64,000 nt of DNA from Deltaproteobacteria bacterium (GTDB taxonomy: Bacteria; Myxococcota_C; UBA6777): the NCBI GenBank assembly GCA_002731275.1, contig PCBK01000031.1:1-64000 (forward strand), read 5' to 3'. Under the pieces are notes generated by a model. It did no database searches. It was not told the DNA's origin and was given only the letters and a program-made list of their open reading frames with translations. Positions within the stretch are counted from its first letter, which is position 1. Every line of letters starts with the position of its first letter. Both the position numbers and the translations under genes were made by a program. Shown one piece after another: positions 51,896 through 60,366 of the stretch.

Positions 51896-51962
51896 TTGCT
51901 TCTCTCGTGAAGCACCAAAAATGATAGAGAAAAGAAAATGCCTTTTGTGAGGAGAGAAGAGA

Positions 51963-52673
51963 ATGGCTGGATATAGAAGCACACTTTACGTTGTGTTGTG
52001 TGTGGGGATGTGTGTTGGCTTATGTGTTGGTTGCTTTCCAGAGCTGCCAAACCAGGCTACGTTATCATGTGAGAGCGATGGGGACTGTCGTGTCGGATAC
52101 ATGTGTGAAGGAGGCAAGTGCGTATCATCGGGCAAGGAACCTGTCTCTTCTCACGAGAAACCAGCGGAGCCTACGAACAATCATGTGGACTCGATTGATA
52201 GCGATCTTGATGGAGGGGCTGGGAATACACGCGATGGTTTTCGGCCAGAGTACCTCAATGGCGGCAGAATGTGCACGGACGGCGAGACGAGGGAGTGTAC
52301 GAGCTTTCCTGGAGTCTCTTTTCCTCCTTGTAAGAAGGGGATACGCACGTGTAAGGGAAGTCGCTGGTCTACAGAGTGTGTTGGAGAGGTTGGTCCCAAA
52401 GCGGAAGTCTGTAACGGCAAAGATGACAACTGCAATGGCAGAGTGGACGATATAGAGAACGCTCCATGTTACGAAATGACGGCAAAGACACCTTGCTTCA
52501 AAGGGGTGTCAGCGTGTCAGTCAGGCCAAAAAATCTGCAAATCCAACGCGAATCCCAAACAGTACATCTCCTGCAAAACAGACGAAGATTGTCGCCGTTG
52601 TGGGGGCACAGCGCGTTGTAAATCCGCCCCTAATCTACCGAATCCAGGGCAAACAAAGTACTGTTTACCCTGA
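51963..52673 (+). CDS. Cys-rich lipoprotein with MopE-like repeat
   Basis: Lipoprotein-like N-term LYVVLCVGMCVGLCVGC; CNGKDDNCNGRVDD. Confidence 0.8.
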   Translation: MAGYRSTLYVVLCVGMCVGLCVGCFPELPNQATLSCESDGDCRVGYMCEGGKCVSSGKEPVSSHEKPAEPTNNHVDSIDSDLDGGAGNTRDGFRPEYLNGGRMCTDGETRECTSFPGVSFPPCKKGIRTCKGSRWSTECVGEVGPKAEVCNGKDDNCNGRVDDIENAPCYEMTAKTPCFKGVSACQSGQKICKSNANPKQYISCKTDEDCRRCGGTARCKSAPNLPNPGQTKYCLP

Positions 52674-52683
52674 CACACAACCA

Positions 52684-54498
52684 CTACACAGGCAACTGAA
52701 AATCGCACGCCAAGGCTCTCTGTACATCCCACACAAGATCCCATCCTGATTCATAAAAGACGCGCTGAATCTTCTCCTGATTGGCGAATAAGTCGGCCCA
52801 ACAACCATCCAAAAGCAAGACACACGGGATCTCGATACATCTTGAGAAAGCATCGGCGTTCTCCACATCTGGGTGGTATGTGTAGCGACTCGCCCGAAGC
52901 TTTCCCGGATATTCTTTGTGTTTATGTGTGGCCTGACTCGCGTAAGCGAGGTGCAGGAGCATCTGTTGTTCGGCTTTTTGGAGCAAACAAGAGAAGGTCG
53001 GGTGACCTGTCTTCTTCGAGACCCCTGATAGATCAGAGAGGCAACTGTCTAGCTTGATCGGGTGCTGAAGGATCTGCCAGCCTCGCTGTTCGAGAAAGTA
53101 CAATACGGCCTCATGGAGGATATTGATGGTGGGGTGTTTGATCAGAGATGTGTAGATCTGTTTGGCTGCCGAAGAGAGAAAGGAAGGCACACTGTCCTGT
53201 GGTGTTGTCTTTGTCAGAGCTTGCAAACGCCTGTAAAAGACGCGACAGGCGGCGAGCAGGTCGCGCTCGCTGGGGAGTCCTCTTTGGGCACGACAGAGAT
53301 CGATTTTTCCAAAGCGATTGGGGCCGCTCCCTGGTTGGATCTGGGCTTCTCGAATGAGCACATCGTAGCTGAAACGTTTATCGAGCTGCTTACACAGTCT
53401 GAGCAGTGTGTCTATCGGGATATTGAGCTGTGTATTGGGCTGTTGGTGTGCCTGCGTGATACTGCGTTTTAGTCGATTTGCGCCTGTGCGGATATTTTTG
53501 GAGAGTGCTGGCCAGATCGTGTCTTCAAAGAGTTGTATGGTTTGCTCTGTGTGGGAAAACGGCGCGAGGTAGGGAGCGAGCTGTGTGCCGTGCTTGTTCG
53601 CAAAGCGCTGCAAGATGGCCTCTCGTGTTTCAAGTGAGAGCTGTGTGGAGATGTATTGGACCTCTTTGTTTGGAATGAGCCGCACACCACGAAGTGTGCG
53701 GCGGCATTCAACGAGCCCTAGTGACGACATCTTCGACTGTATTGTCTCATTGGGTAGTATCTTGTCTGACAAGTACTGAGTGAGCGCCATGCGTTCGTCC
53801 TCCGAGAGGAAGGACCATCGCAGCAAACCCGACTTGAAGTGTGTATTGCGAATCGGTGTTGTCGCTTCTTTGGGCAGGTATAGTGGTACACCCCTTACAA
53901 AGGTCGGTTCTTTTTGTTGGATACGTTCGTATTCGAGCTGCCACAGCGGTGCGAGTTGTTTGTTGTGTGTTGCGTTGTGGAGTAGCGCGAGCAGATCCTG
54001 CGTGAAGGAGAGCATCCAGGCGGGCCGACGTGTTGTACACCAGAGCGCGTCCAGGGTGCGCATACTGTCTTCAAGTGTGCTCCCTGTCGTACTGTGAAGG
54101 TGCGTTCGCAGCGCTTTGTCAAGTCTATCGTGGTAGTCCTTGTCCTGGATCATCAAGCTCGCGTCGAAGATCTTGGAGAGGATATGGAGGAGAGAAGGTT
54201 TCCACCGTCGGGCCCACGCGATCTGGCAGATCTTCACCTCTGGCGCGTGAAGTTTTAACTCAAACAACTCCTCGACATTGCGCCAGTATTTCATATTGGT
54301 GCCCGACTCCGATGTCGAGTGGGTGACGAGTAGGACGTGGCTGGGTTGCCCATCTTGATCCAAGATAACAAAGTCCGAACGAACCGATGTGCCTGGGAGT
54401 CTATGGCCCCACCAAAAGGGGATCTGTTCTCTCGTCAGCACTAACGCGATCAAGCATTCGTAGACCTTTCCCCCTGACGCGTAGAGCTTCTCCTTCAT
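52684..54498 (-). CDS. Uncharacterised 604-aa protein B, possible nuclease, paralog of 44002..45786
   Basis: RLPGTSVRSDFVILDQDGQPSHVLLVTHSTSESGTNMKYWRNVEELFE; C-term VLLLDGCWADLFANQEKIQRVFYESGW. Confidence 0.75.
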   Translation of the reverse strand: MKEKLYASGGKVYECLIALVLTREQIPFWWGHRLPGTSVRSDFVILDQDGQPSHVLLVTHSTSESGTNMKYWRNVEELFELKLHAPEVKICQIAWARRWKPSLLHILSKIFDASLMIQDKDYHDRLDKALRTHLHSTTGSTLEDSMRTLDALWCTTRRPAWMLSFTQDLLALLHNATHNKQLAPLWQLEYERIQQKEPTFVRGVPLYLPKEATTPIRNTHFKSGLLRWSFLSEDERMALTQYLSDKILPNETIQSKMSSLGLVECRRTLRGVRLIPNKEVQYISTQLSLETREAILQRFANKHGTQLAPYLAPFSHTEQTIQLFEDTIWPALSKNIRTGANRLKRSITQAHQQPNTQLNIPIDTLLRLCKQLDKRFSYDVLIREAQIQPGSGPNRFGKIDLCRAQRGLPSERDLLAACRVFYRRLQALTKTTPQDSVPSFLSSAAKQIYTSLIKHPTINILHEAVLYFLEQRGWQILQHPIKLDSCLSDLSGVSKKTGHPTFSCLLQKAEQQMLLHLAYASQATHKHKEYPGKLRASRYTYHPDVENADAFSRCIEIPCVLLLDGCWADLFANQEKIQRVFYESGWDLVWDVQRALACDFQLPV

Positions 54499-56018
54499 CC
54501 TAGCACCAGCGGTATCGGATGGTAGCGGCTACACAACACTTTTCGCCGTTGATCGTAGCCTTCCCACTCCGGTGATAGTGCGCTCACATCTCCCGGCGCA
54601 CAGTCCATAAGAAGAGTTTGATCATGTCGGTTAAAGGGGATCTTTGTGTAGAACGTGCCCAGCGCCTTTAATCGCTCACGAGGCCACATCGAGAGGCTGG
54701 CGGAACACATACTCCAGCCGATCTTGTATCGATGTGCCTGTCTCAACAGCTCCGCAAAGATCCCCTCTGTTCGTGTGGGGAGCAAAAAGTCTTCGGGAAA
54801 GAGGACGTGGATAACACGTAAGTCCGAAGAGGACGAGATCTCGCCATCTTGAATGTAAGGCAGAGCGCCTGTCTCAAGTGCTCGTAAACACGCCTCTGCC
54901 GTGTGTTGACGACCTGGGGAGAGGAGCGCGTTGTCTATGCCAAAGTGACGTTGAATACGCTCTTTGAGCGCGTCTGTGTCTTGGCTCTTGTCCAGCGCTT
55001 GGCGCAAGGTGAACAGCGTCGAGAGGAGCATGAGTGTTTGGTATGCGCGCGTAAAACGGTCTTCTGAGAGTCGGAGGTTGAGGGATGTTCCTTGTTCGAG
55101 CGCACAAAGCGTCGGGACCAACATCGAATCGTAGGACCAGCCCAACTCTTCGTCGAGTCGTGTCCATCGGTCTGTATCCGCGAAGAGACCACCGATTCTT
55201 TTGCGTAGTTGGCGCTCTCCGACGTCTTGTTGTTCATCGATGAGCGAGGGCAGCGACGCTTCAAATGGATCCTCTGAGAGCATCTGCATACCGGACATCG
55301 CGTCATTTGTCTGTGATGATAGGAGTGATGAGAACCAGTCTTCGCCGACTGTACTGTATTGGTGGTGAAGATGGACGTGCTCACAGGGTGGAAAGGAGAG
55401 CCACTCTTCAAGCAGAACGGGGCAGAGATCTGCACGTGAGAGTACGAGGGCATCGTGCTCATTGGTCTCGTCCAGATCGAGCAGTGTGCTGTCATGGTGT
55501 GTCGTGTGGTATGTGCGCAGGGATTGTTTGTAGGGAGCGTAGAGGGAGGTGCCAAAGACGCCGATGGAGTGTCCGAGCGCTGAGGGTGACAAGTGAATGG
55601 GGATGTCTTCTGGGGCTTGCCCAAAGAAGGACGTCCCGAGCTGTGGACCTTGCTGCGGAAAGAGTTGTGAGAGCGCTGTGTGTAAGGTCTTGTTGGACAA
55701 GGATTGTGCATCACACAGGTAGAGCGATGAACCTGTGGTTGGTGGTCGTCTCGAAGAGAAGAGTGTGTGTGAATCTTTCGGGCCTACAGAGAGGGTCCAT
55801 GTACGGCCTCGACAGACGAGATGATCGCGTTCTTGTTCTTGGATGTCAAAGACGCGAAAGATTGCAAAGCTATGTGTTGTCGATGATTTGGATGCGTTTT
55901 GTGGTGAGATAAGCAGGTCGCCGACACACGGCCATTCGTCTTTGGACCATGAGAGCGTCCATGTGTGCTGTGTTGCGTGCTGAAGGATGCCGTCTGGTCG
56001 TGACTTCTTTCTGGCCAT
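54495..56018 (-). CDS. HerA-like ATPase with degenerate Walker A (putative)
   Basis: SIGVFGTSLYAPYKQSLRTY in place of a P-loop; RVIHVLFPEDFLLPTRTEGIFAELLRQAHRYKIGWSMCSASLSMWPRERLKALGTFYTKIPFNRHDQ resembles HerA Walker B to motif 3; 4-nt overlap with next gene. Confidence 0.55.
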   Translation of the reverse strand: MARKKSRPDGILQHATQHTWTLSWSKDEWPCVGDLLISPQNASKSSTTHSFAIFRVFDIQEQERDHLVCRGRTWTLSVGPKDSHTLFSSRRPPTTGSSLYLCDAQSLSNKTLHTALSQLFPQQGPQLGTSFFGQAPEDIPIHLSPSALGHSIGVFGTSLYAPYKQSLRTYHTTHHDSTLLDLDETNEHDALVLSRADLCPVLLEEWLSFPPCEHVHLHHQYSTVGEDWFSSLLSSQTNDAMSGMQMLSEDPFEASLPSLIDEQQDVGERQLRKRIGGLFADTDRWTRLDEELGWSYDSMLVPTLCALEQGTSLNLRLSEDRFTRAYQTLMLLSTLFTLRQALDKSQDTDALKERIQRHFGIDNALLSPGRQHTAEACLRALETGALPYIQDGEISSSSDLRVIHVLFPEDFLLPTRTEGIFAELLRQAHRYKIGWSMCSASLSMWPRERLKALGTFYTKIPFNRHDQTLLMDCAPGDVSALSPEWEGYDQRRKVLCSRYHPIPLVLG

Positions 56019-56031
56019 CGTCTCTATCCGC

Positions 56032-58431
56032 TCAATCAGTGTCTTGAGGAGGTGTAAAGAGCGCCATCTGTACAAGCTCTACGGCGTCGTCCTTTTTTGT
56101 CTTTTTTTTCTTCGGTTTGCTCGGCAGGTCTTTATCTTTTTTGGTTTTCTTTTTGCTCGTACTTTTGGTTGCTTTTTGGGTTGCTCTCTTGGAGACCTTT
56201 TTGGTCTTCTTTTTCTCCGCCTTTTTTGTGTTTTCGCTTGTGTTGGCCGTGTCTTCTTTGGGGGGAGGCGGAGGAGGGAGGAAGGGGATCTCTTCGAGCT
56301 CACCGTTGAGAACTTGTTGCATGATCTGGTGGAAGACGTATGTGTTGTGGAACCCACGGCGTCGGTTTCTGTTGTTGCCTCGGAAAATGGCGACCTCAAT
56401 GCCAGCGTCCTTACAGATCGCACAGGGGCAAGATTGCCAGGGACGGTGGATGAGTGTGCGTTCGATCTTTTGGCGCGTTTTGGCACGTTCACCGGCGATC
56501 AGTGTGTCGTATTCGACGAGTAGATCGAGCAGCGCCTCTGAGGGGGTGTCATCGTTGGAGGCGGCGTAATCGCGAAGACCACGTAAACAGCCACGTTCGA
56601 GCGTTTGCAGTTTGTCGAGGGAGATCACACCATCTTTGACGAGTCGTTTGGCCCGGAAACTCGTGACTTGTGGTACACGTATGGCCGAGAACCAGCCCTC
56701 TTGAGTGAGGTAATTGAGATTGGAGCCTAGCCAGGCTTTGCGCAGGACGGAGGCGCTATCGACGGAGTTTGCGCCGTCATCAGAGAAGCGGGTGAGGGCT
56801 TGTGGGCGCGCGACCCCAAAGAGATGCACCTTCACATCGTCGGGGACGACAGTGCGGACCTCTGAGAGGATCTCTAGGACACCTTTTGTGGTTGTTCTCA
56901 CGAGCCCACCGAGGGCGATGTAGTCATAGCCCATGTCGACGTATTGTTTGGCGGCGTCTCTGTAGCTCGCAGGATCCCACCCTTGGACGGCACCGATCGG
57001 TGTCCAGGGGAGCTTTTGTTTTTTGTGCTCTGAGATAAATTCGGCGGCATTTTGGATCGTCAGTTCGTATCGAAAGCGCTTCTTCTCTTCGGTTTGGGCG
57101 ACGATCAGGTGGTCGATGGAGACGCCGTAGTCGAAGTCCAAGCGGGTGTAGTAGTCGAGCAATTCTTCGGTGGTGAAGGGCGGCAGCTCTTCCTTGATGT
57201 AGTCAAATGCACCACAGTCCCCCATGACCGGGAACTCTCGTGGCACACGGAGATAACGATGGACCCCCATTTGGTTGATGCGTTCTTTTTTGCGCTTGCT
57301 CTTTTCGGCGACGACACGTGAGATCAAGATCCCGTCGTAGTTGGGCTCTGGGTACATTTGGTGTGCGTACACCTGATTGGACCAGTCACCTGTCCCGCCT
57401 GAGTGGATATCATGTTCAAAGTCATAATCTGGATCGACCTGATCGTCCCAATCAGGGATAAAGTAGATCAGTCGGTCTCTATGAGGCTTTTGCATCCATC
57501 CTTTCGGAAGCTCGATGATCTTGTCGACCTCTGGATTGACGCGCTTGATGCGCTTCTTTGGGGTCTCTTTGGAGGTCTTCTTTGGTGTGGATGCTTTGGG
57601 ACTCTTTTTTTTCTTGGGGGTTTTTTTCGTGCTTGTCTTGTCTGTTGGGACTTTTTTGGTCGCCTTCTTCGCGCTCTTCTTTTTAGGTGGTGTGATGGGT
57701 GTAAAGTCGAATGGTTCGATATCCAGCTCGCTCGTTTTGGGAGTCGCTGAGAAGATCGCCGCAAGATCAGTGCTCTGTGTGAGCTGGAAGTCTTTGATAT
57801 GTTCGACGAGGTGGGTGAACAGTCGTCCTGCGAGTTCTCCCTTGAGTCCAACGAGGCCACAATTGTAAGTCTTTGCTTCGGCGTTTGAGGTGACAAAGTG
57901 GTGTACGTTGGGATGGTTTGGGAGTTTGCGGGCTGAGGCAGCTCCCACGAAGAACAGTGTCGGGCCAGCGAAGATCGTCTCATCGTCTATCTGGCAGGAC
58001 TTGAGGTAATCGTCACCGAGGAGGATGATGGCGAAGGAGTAAGGTGTACTGAGCTGTGTGTGGAGATCTTCTGGGATGGAGAGTTGTTGTCCACGTCGCA
58101 ATATCTCTTTGCGCTTGAGACCCTGGAATGTCGACTCATAGGGCGCGATCTCTTGCTCGGCAGAGAGCAATCCGTAGCCTGCGGAGACGATCTGCAGATC
58201 GAGCTGTACATCGGACTGTGGGTGTTGTTGCTGAAAGTAAGTGAGTCCCCGCATCAGGCGCAGGTGTTGTTGCCCTGTGTACATCGAGTATGCAGGGGTG
58301 ATGTACTCCTTGAGGGCTTTCTCTTGTCGCGTAACGTGCGCCTGTCCTTTGTCAAAATCTTCGGTTGTGAGGGCATTTTCGGGCGAAAAAGTCTTTTTTC
58401 CAGTGCAGGACGTCACGATCAGAATGCGCAT
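56032..58431 (-). CDS. DUF6884-like + TGT-fold (TgtA5/DpdA-like) enzyme with Lys-rich linkers
   Basis: N-term MRILIVTSCTGKKTF...IVSAGYGLLS...IILLGDDYL; TGT FPVMGDCGAFDYI, YDYIALGGLV, HLFGVARPQALTRFSDDGANSVDSAS, zinc-like CPCAICKDAGIEVAIFRGNNRNRRRGFHN. Confidence 0.85.
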   Translation of the reverse strand: MRILIVTSCTGKKTFSPENALTTEDFDKGQAHVTRQEKALKEYITPAYSMYTGQQHLRLMRGLTYFQQQHPQSDVQLDLQIVSAGYGLLSAEQEIAPYESTFQGLKRKEILRRGQQLSIPEDLHTQLSTPYSFAIILLGDDYLKSCQIDDETIFAGPTLFFVGAASARKLPNHPNVHHFVTSNAEAKTYNCGLVGLKGELAGRLFTHLVEHIKDFQLTQSTDLAAIFSATPKTSELDIEPFDFTPITPPKKKSAKKATKKVPTDKTSTKKTPKKKKSPKASTPKKTSKETPKKRIKRVNPEVDKIIELPKGWMQKPHRDRLIYFIPDWDDQVDPDYDFEHDIHSGGTGDWSNQVYAHQMYPEPNYDGILISRVVAEKSKRKKERINQMGVHRYLRVPREFPVMGDCGAFDYIKEELPPFTTEELLDYYTRLDFDYGVSIDHLIVAQTEEKKRFRYELTIQNAAEFISEHKKQKLPWTPIGAVQGWDPASYRDAAKQYVDMGYDYIALGGLVRTTTKGVLEILSEVRTVVPDDVKVHLFGVARPQALTRFSDDGANSVDSASVLRKAWLGSNLNYLTQEGWFSAIRVPQVTSFRAKRLVKDGVISLDKLQTLERGCLRGLRDYAASNDDTPSEALLDLLVEYDTLIAGERAKTRQKIERTLIHRPWQSCPCAICKDAGIEVAIFRGNNRNRRRGFHNTYVFHQIMQQVLNGELEEIPFLPPPPPPKEDTANTSENTKKAEKKKTKKVSKRATQKATKSTSKKKTKKDKDLPSKPKKKKTKKDDAVELVQMALFTPPQDTD

Positions 58432-58507
58432 GAATGATTCCGTTTGGGTCAGTATTGTAGGAGCATAGGGGGTTGGGCTGGGGCTGTAAGTGCGGACAGG
58501 GGAGCGA

Positions 58508-59308
58508 TCACTGTTCGGGGCGTGTCCACTCGATACGTGCAAATGCGCCGTGGTTGTGGATGCTCTCCTGGTTGATCGCGTTGACCTGGAACCACGCGAC
58601 ACGTGCTTCATCTTGGAGGCGGACGGCGACGTTGCGCACCATATCTTCGACGAAGACAGGGTTGTCGTACGCTTGCATGGTGACGTGTCGTTCATCAGCG
58701 CGCTTGAGCAGGGAGTAGACAGGTGCAGAGGCAGAGGCTTCAGCGACCTCGATCAACTCCTCGATCCAGATCATGTTGGGCTCACCTTGCTCATTGTCGG
58801 TGACGCGGACTTCGATGGTCACGTGTCCACGCTGGTTGTGTGCGCCATAATCGCTGATGGTCTTGCTGCAAGGACACAGGCTCGTGACGGGGACTTTGAC
58901 GGAGAGGATGAAGTCATCACCCTTACCGTTGGAGGTACCTTTAAACGTGCACTCGTAATCCATCAACGCCGCGGCTTCTGTGACTGGGGCTTTGCGTTCG
59001 AGAAAGTAGGGGAAGGTGATCTCGATGTGCGCGGACTCAGCGTGAAGTTTCTTTTTGAGGTCGTGAAGGATCGTGGGGAGTGTCCACATCGTCACTTCAT
59101 TTCTGTGGCTGTTGAGGATCTCGATGAAGCGACTCATGTGTGTGCCTTTGAACTCCTGTGGGAGGGACACGGACATGCTCAATTCGGCGATCGTTTGTTG
59201 TTTCTCTTTGGCCTGGTCGAGGACGACGATGGGGTAACGGAGGCCGCACACGCCGACTTGATCGATGGGGACCTGTCGTTCATCTCGTTGGTTCTGTACG
59301 TCTTGCAT
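58508..59308 (-). CDS. folE2: GTP cyclohydrolase IB (FolE2)
   Basis: DQVGVCGLRYPIVVLDQ...SVKVPVTSLCPCSKTISDYGAHNQRGHVTIEVR...NPVFVEDMVRNVA. Confidence 0.95.
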   Translation of the reverse strand: MQDVQNQRDERQVPIDQVGVCGLRYPIVVLDQAKEKQQTIAELSMSVSLPQEFKGTHMSRFIEILNSHRNEVTMWTLPTILHDLKKKLHAESAHIEITFPYFLERKAPVTEAAALMDYECTFKGTSNGKGDDFILSVKVPVTSLCPCSKTISDYGAHNQRGHVTIEVRVTDNEQGEPNMIWIEELIEVAEASASAPVYSLLKRADERHVTMQAYDNPVFVEDMVRNVAVRLQDEARVAWFQVNAINQESIHNHGAFARIEWTRPEQ

Positions 59309-59671
59309 CTATTCGTCTTCTCCACGGTAGATACACCCGGAGGTGCATGTTTCATTCAATACGACCTTGCTGAGGGCGGGCAGCTCTGGCTTGAGTTTGT
59401 CCCAGATCCACCGCACGATATTTTCACTGGTGGGGTTGGAGAGGCCTTCGATCTCGTTGAGATAGTGGTGATCGAGTTGCTCGTACAAGGGGCTAAATGC
59501 CCTCTTGAGCTCCGCGAAGTCGATGATCCATCCGGACTCGCCGTCCACTTTGTCTGAGACGTAGATCTGGACGCGGAAGGAATGTCCATGCAGTCGACCA
59601 CATTTATGACCATCAGGCACGTTGGGGAGATGGTGTGCAGCTTCAAAGATAAATTCTTTATATATTTCCAT
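59309..59671 (-). CDS. queD: 6-carboxy-5,6,7,8-tetrahydropterin synthase
   Basis: [32 protein letters not shown]...IIDFAELK...LDHHYLNEI...[11 protein letters not shown]. Confidence 0.95.
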   Translation of the reverse strand: MEIYKEFIFEAAHHLPNVPDGHKCGRLHGHSFRVQIYVSDKVDGESGWIIDFAELKRAFSPLYEQLDHHYLNEIEGLSNPTSENIVRWIWDKLKPELPALSKVVLNETCTSGCIYRGEDE

Positions 59672-59754
59672 GAGATCCTTGCTCTGGCATGGGGCGTCAT
59701 CGATGCCCTTGAAAAAAGTGGCAAGATGATAGCGCTTGAGTGGTTGAGAGTCAA

Positions 59755-60336
59755 TCAGGTCTGGGATTCTTTTTGGAGCGCCTCGAAGCTCTGGACAACG
59801 TCACGTCTCCACAGATCTTGGATGACTCTCGGACGGATTCGTTGCAGATGTTCTTGGGCTTCTTGGGGGGACATGGAGGTCTGGTTGAGTAGGTAGCAGA
59901 GGACGACAGTGGCGCTGCGTCCGCGTCCCGCTTTGCAGTGGATGTAGGTTTGGTAGCCTTGTTGGATTTGCGTATCGATGAAGGCGAGTGCTTGTTGGAC
60001 TTGTGTAAGGCTTGGAGGCTGAAAGTCGATCGTGGGCAGATGTAATTGGGACATCTGTCTTTTGTGGTAGGCGCGTTGTGGTCCAGCGTATTCTTCGCAG
60101 AGATTGATCACCCCACGGACACCATCATCGTAAAGATCTTGTACGTTGGCGTTTGTTGGTAGGGCACCCATCCATACATGCTCATCGACTTGATTGCGCC
60201 ACTCCCGTCCAAAAACACGGGTCAGCATTTGGTAGGAGAGGGTGGGCAGAAAGGCGATGCGAGCCAACGTGCGTTTGAGACTCTCGTCGGAGGTCTTGGG
60301 CGGTTGTACGCTCATGTTGGTAGAGATTGTATCCAT
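59755..60336 (-). CDS. Dual-specificity (PTP superfamily) phosphatase
   Basis: [18 protein letters not shown] (CX5R loop). Confidence 0.88.
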   Translation of the reverse strand: MDTISTNMSVQPPKTSDESLKRTLARIAFLPTLSYQMLTRVFGREWRNQVDEHVWMGALPTNANVQDLYDDGVRGVINLCEEYAGPQRAYHKRQMSQLHLPTIDFQPPSLTQVQQALAFIDTQIQQGYQTYIHCKAGRGRSATVVLCYLLNQTSMSPQEAQEHLQRIRPRVIQDLWRRDVVQSFEALQKESQT

Positions 60337-60366
60337 ATATAGCGTGTCACGTCGACACGGAACAGG

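Noticed and set aside
59309-59671. queD/folE2 as ordinary tRNA queuosine biosynthesis only
   Set aside because: No canonical tgt, queA, queE, queC or queF seen here; neighbours are DpdA/TgtA5-like enzymes and helicases, so a DNA-modification role is favoured, though not proven.
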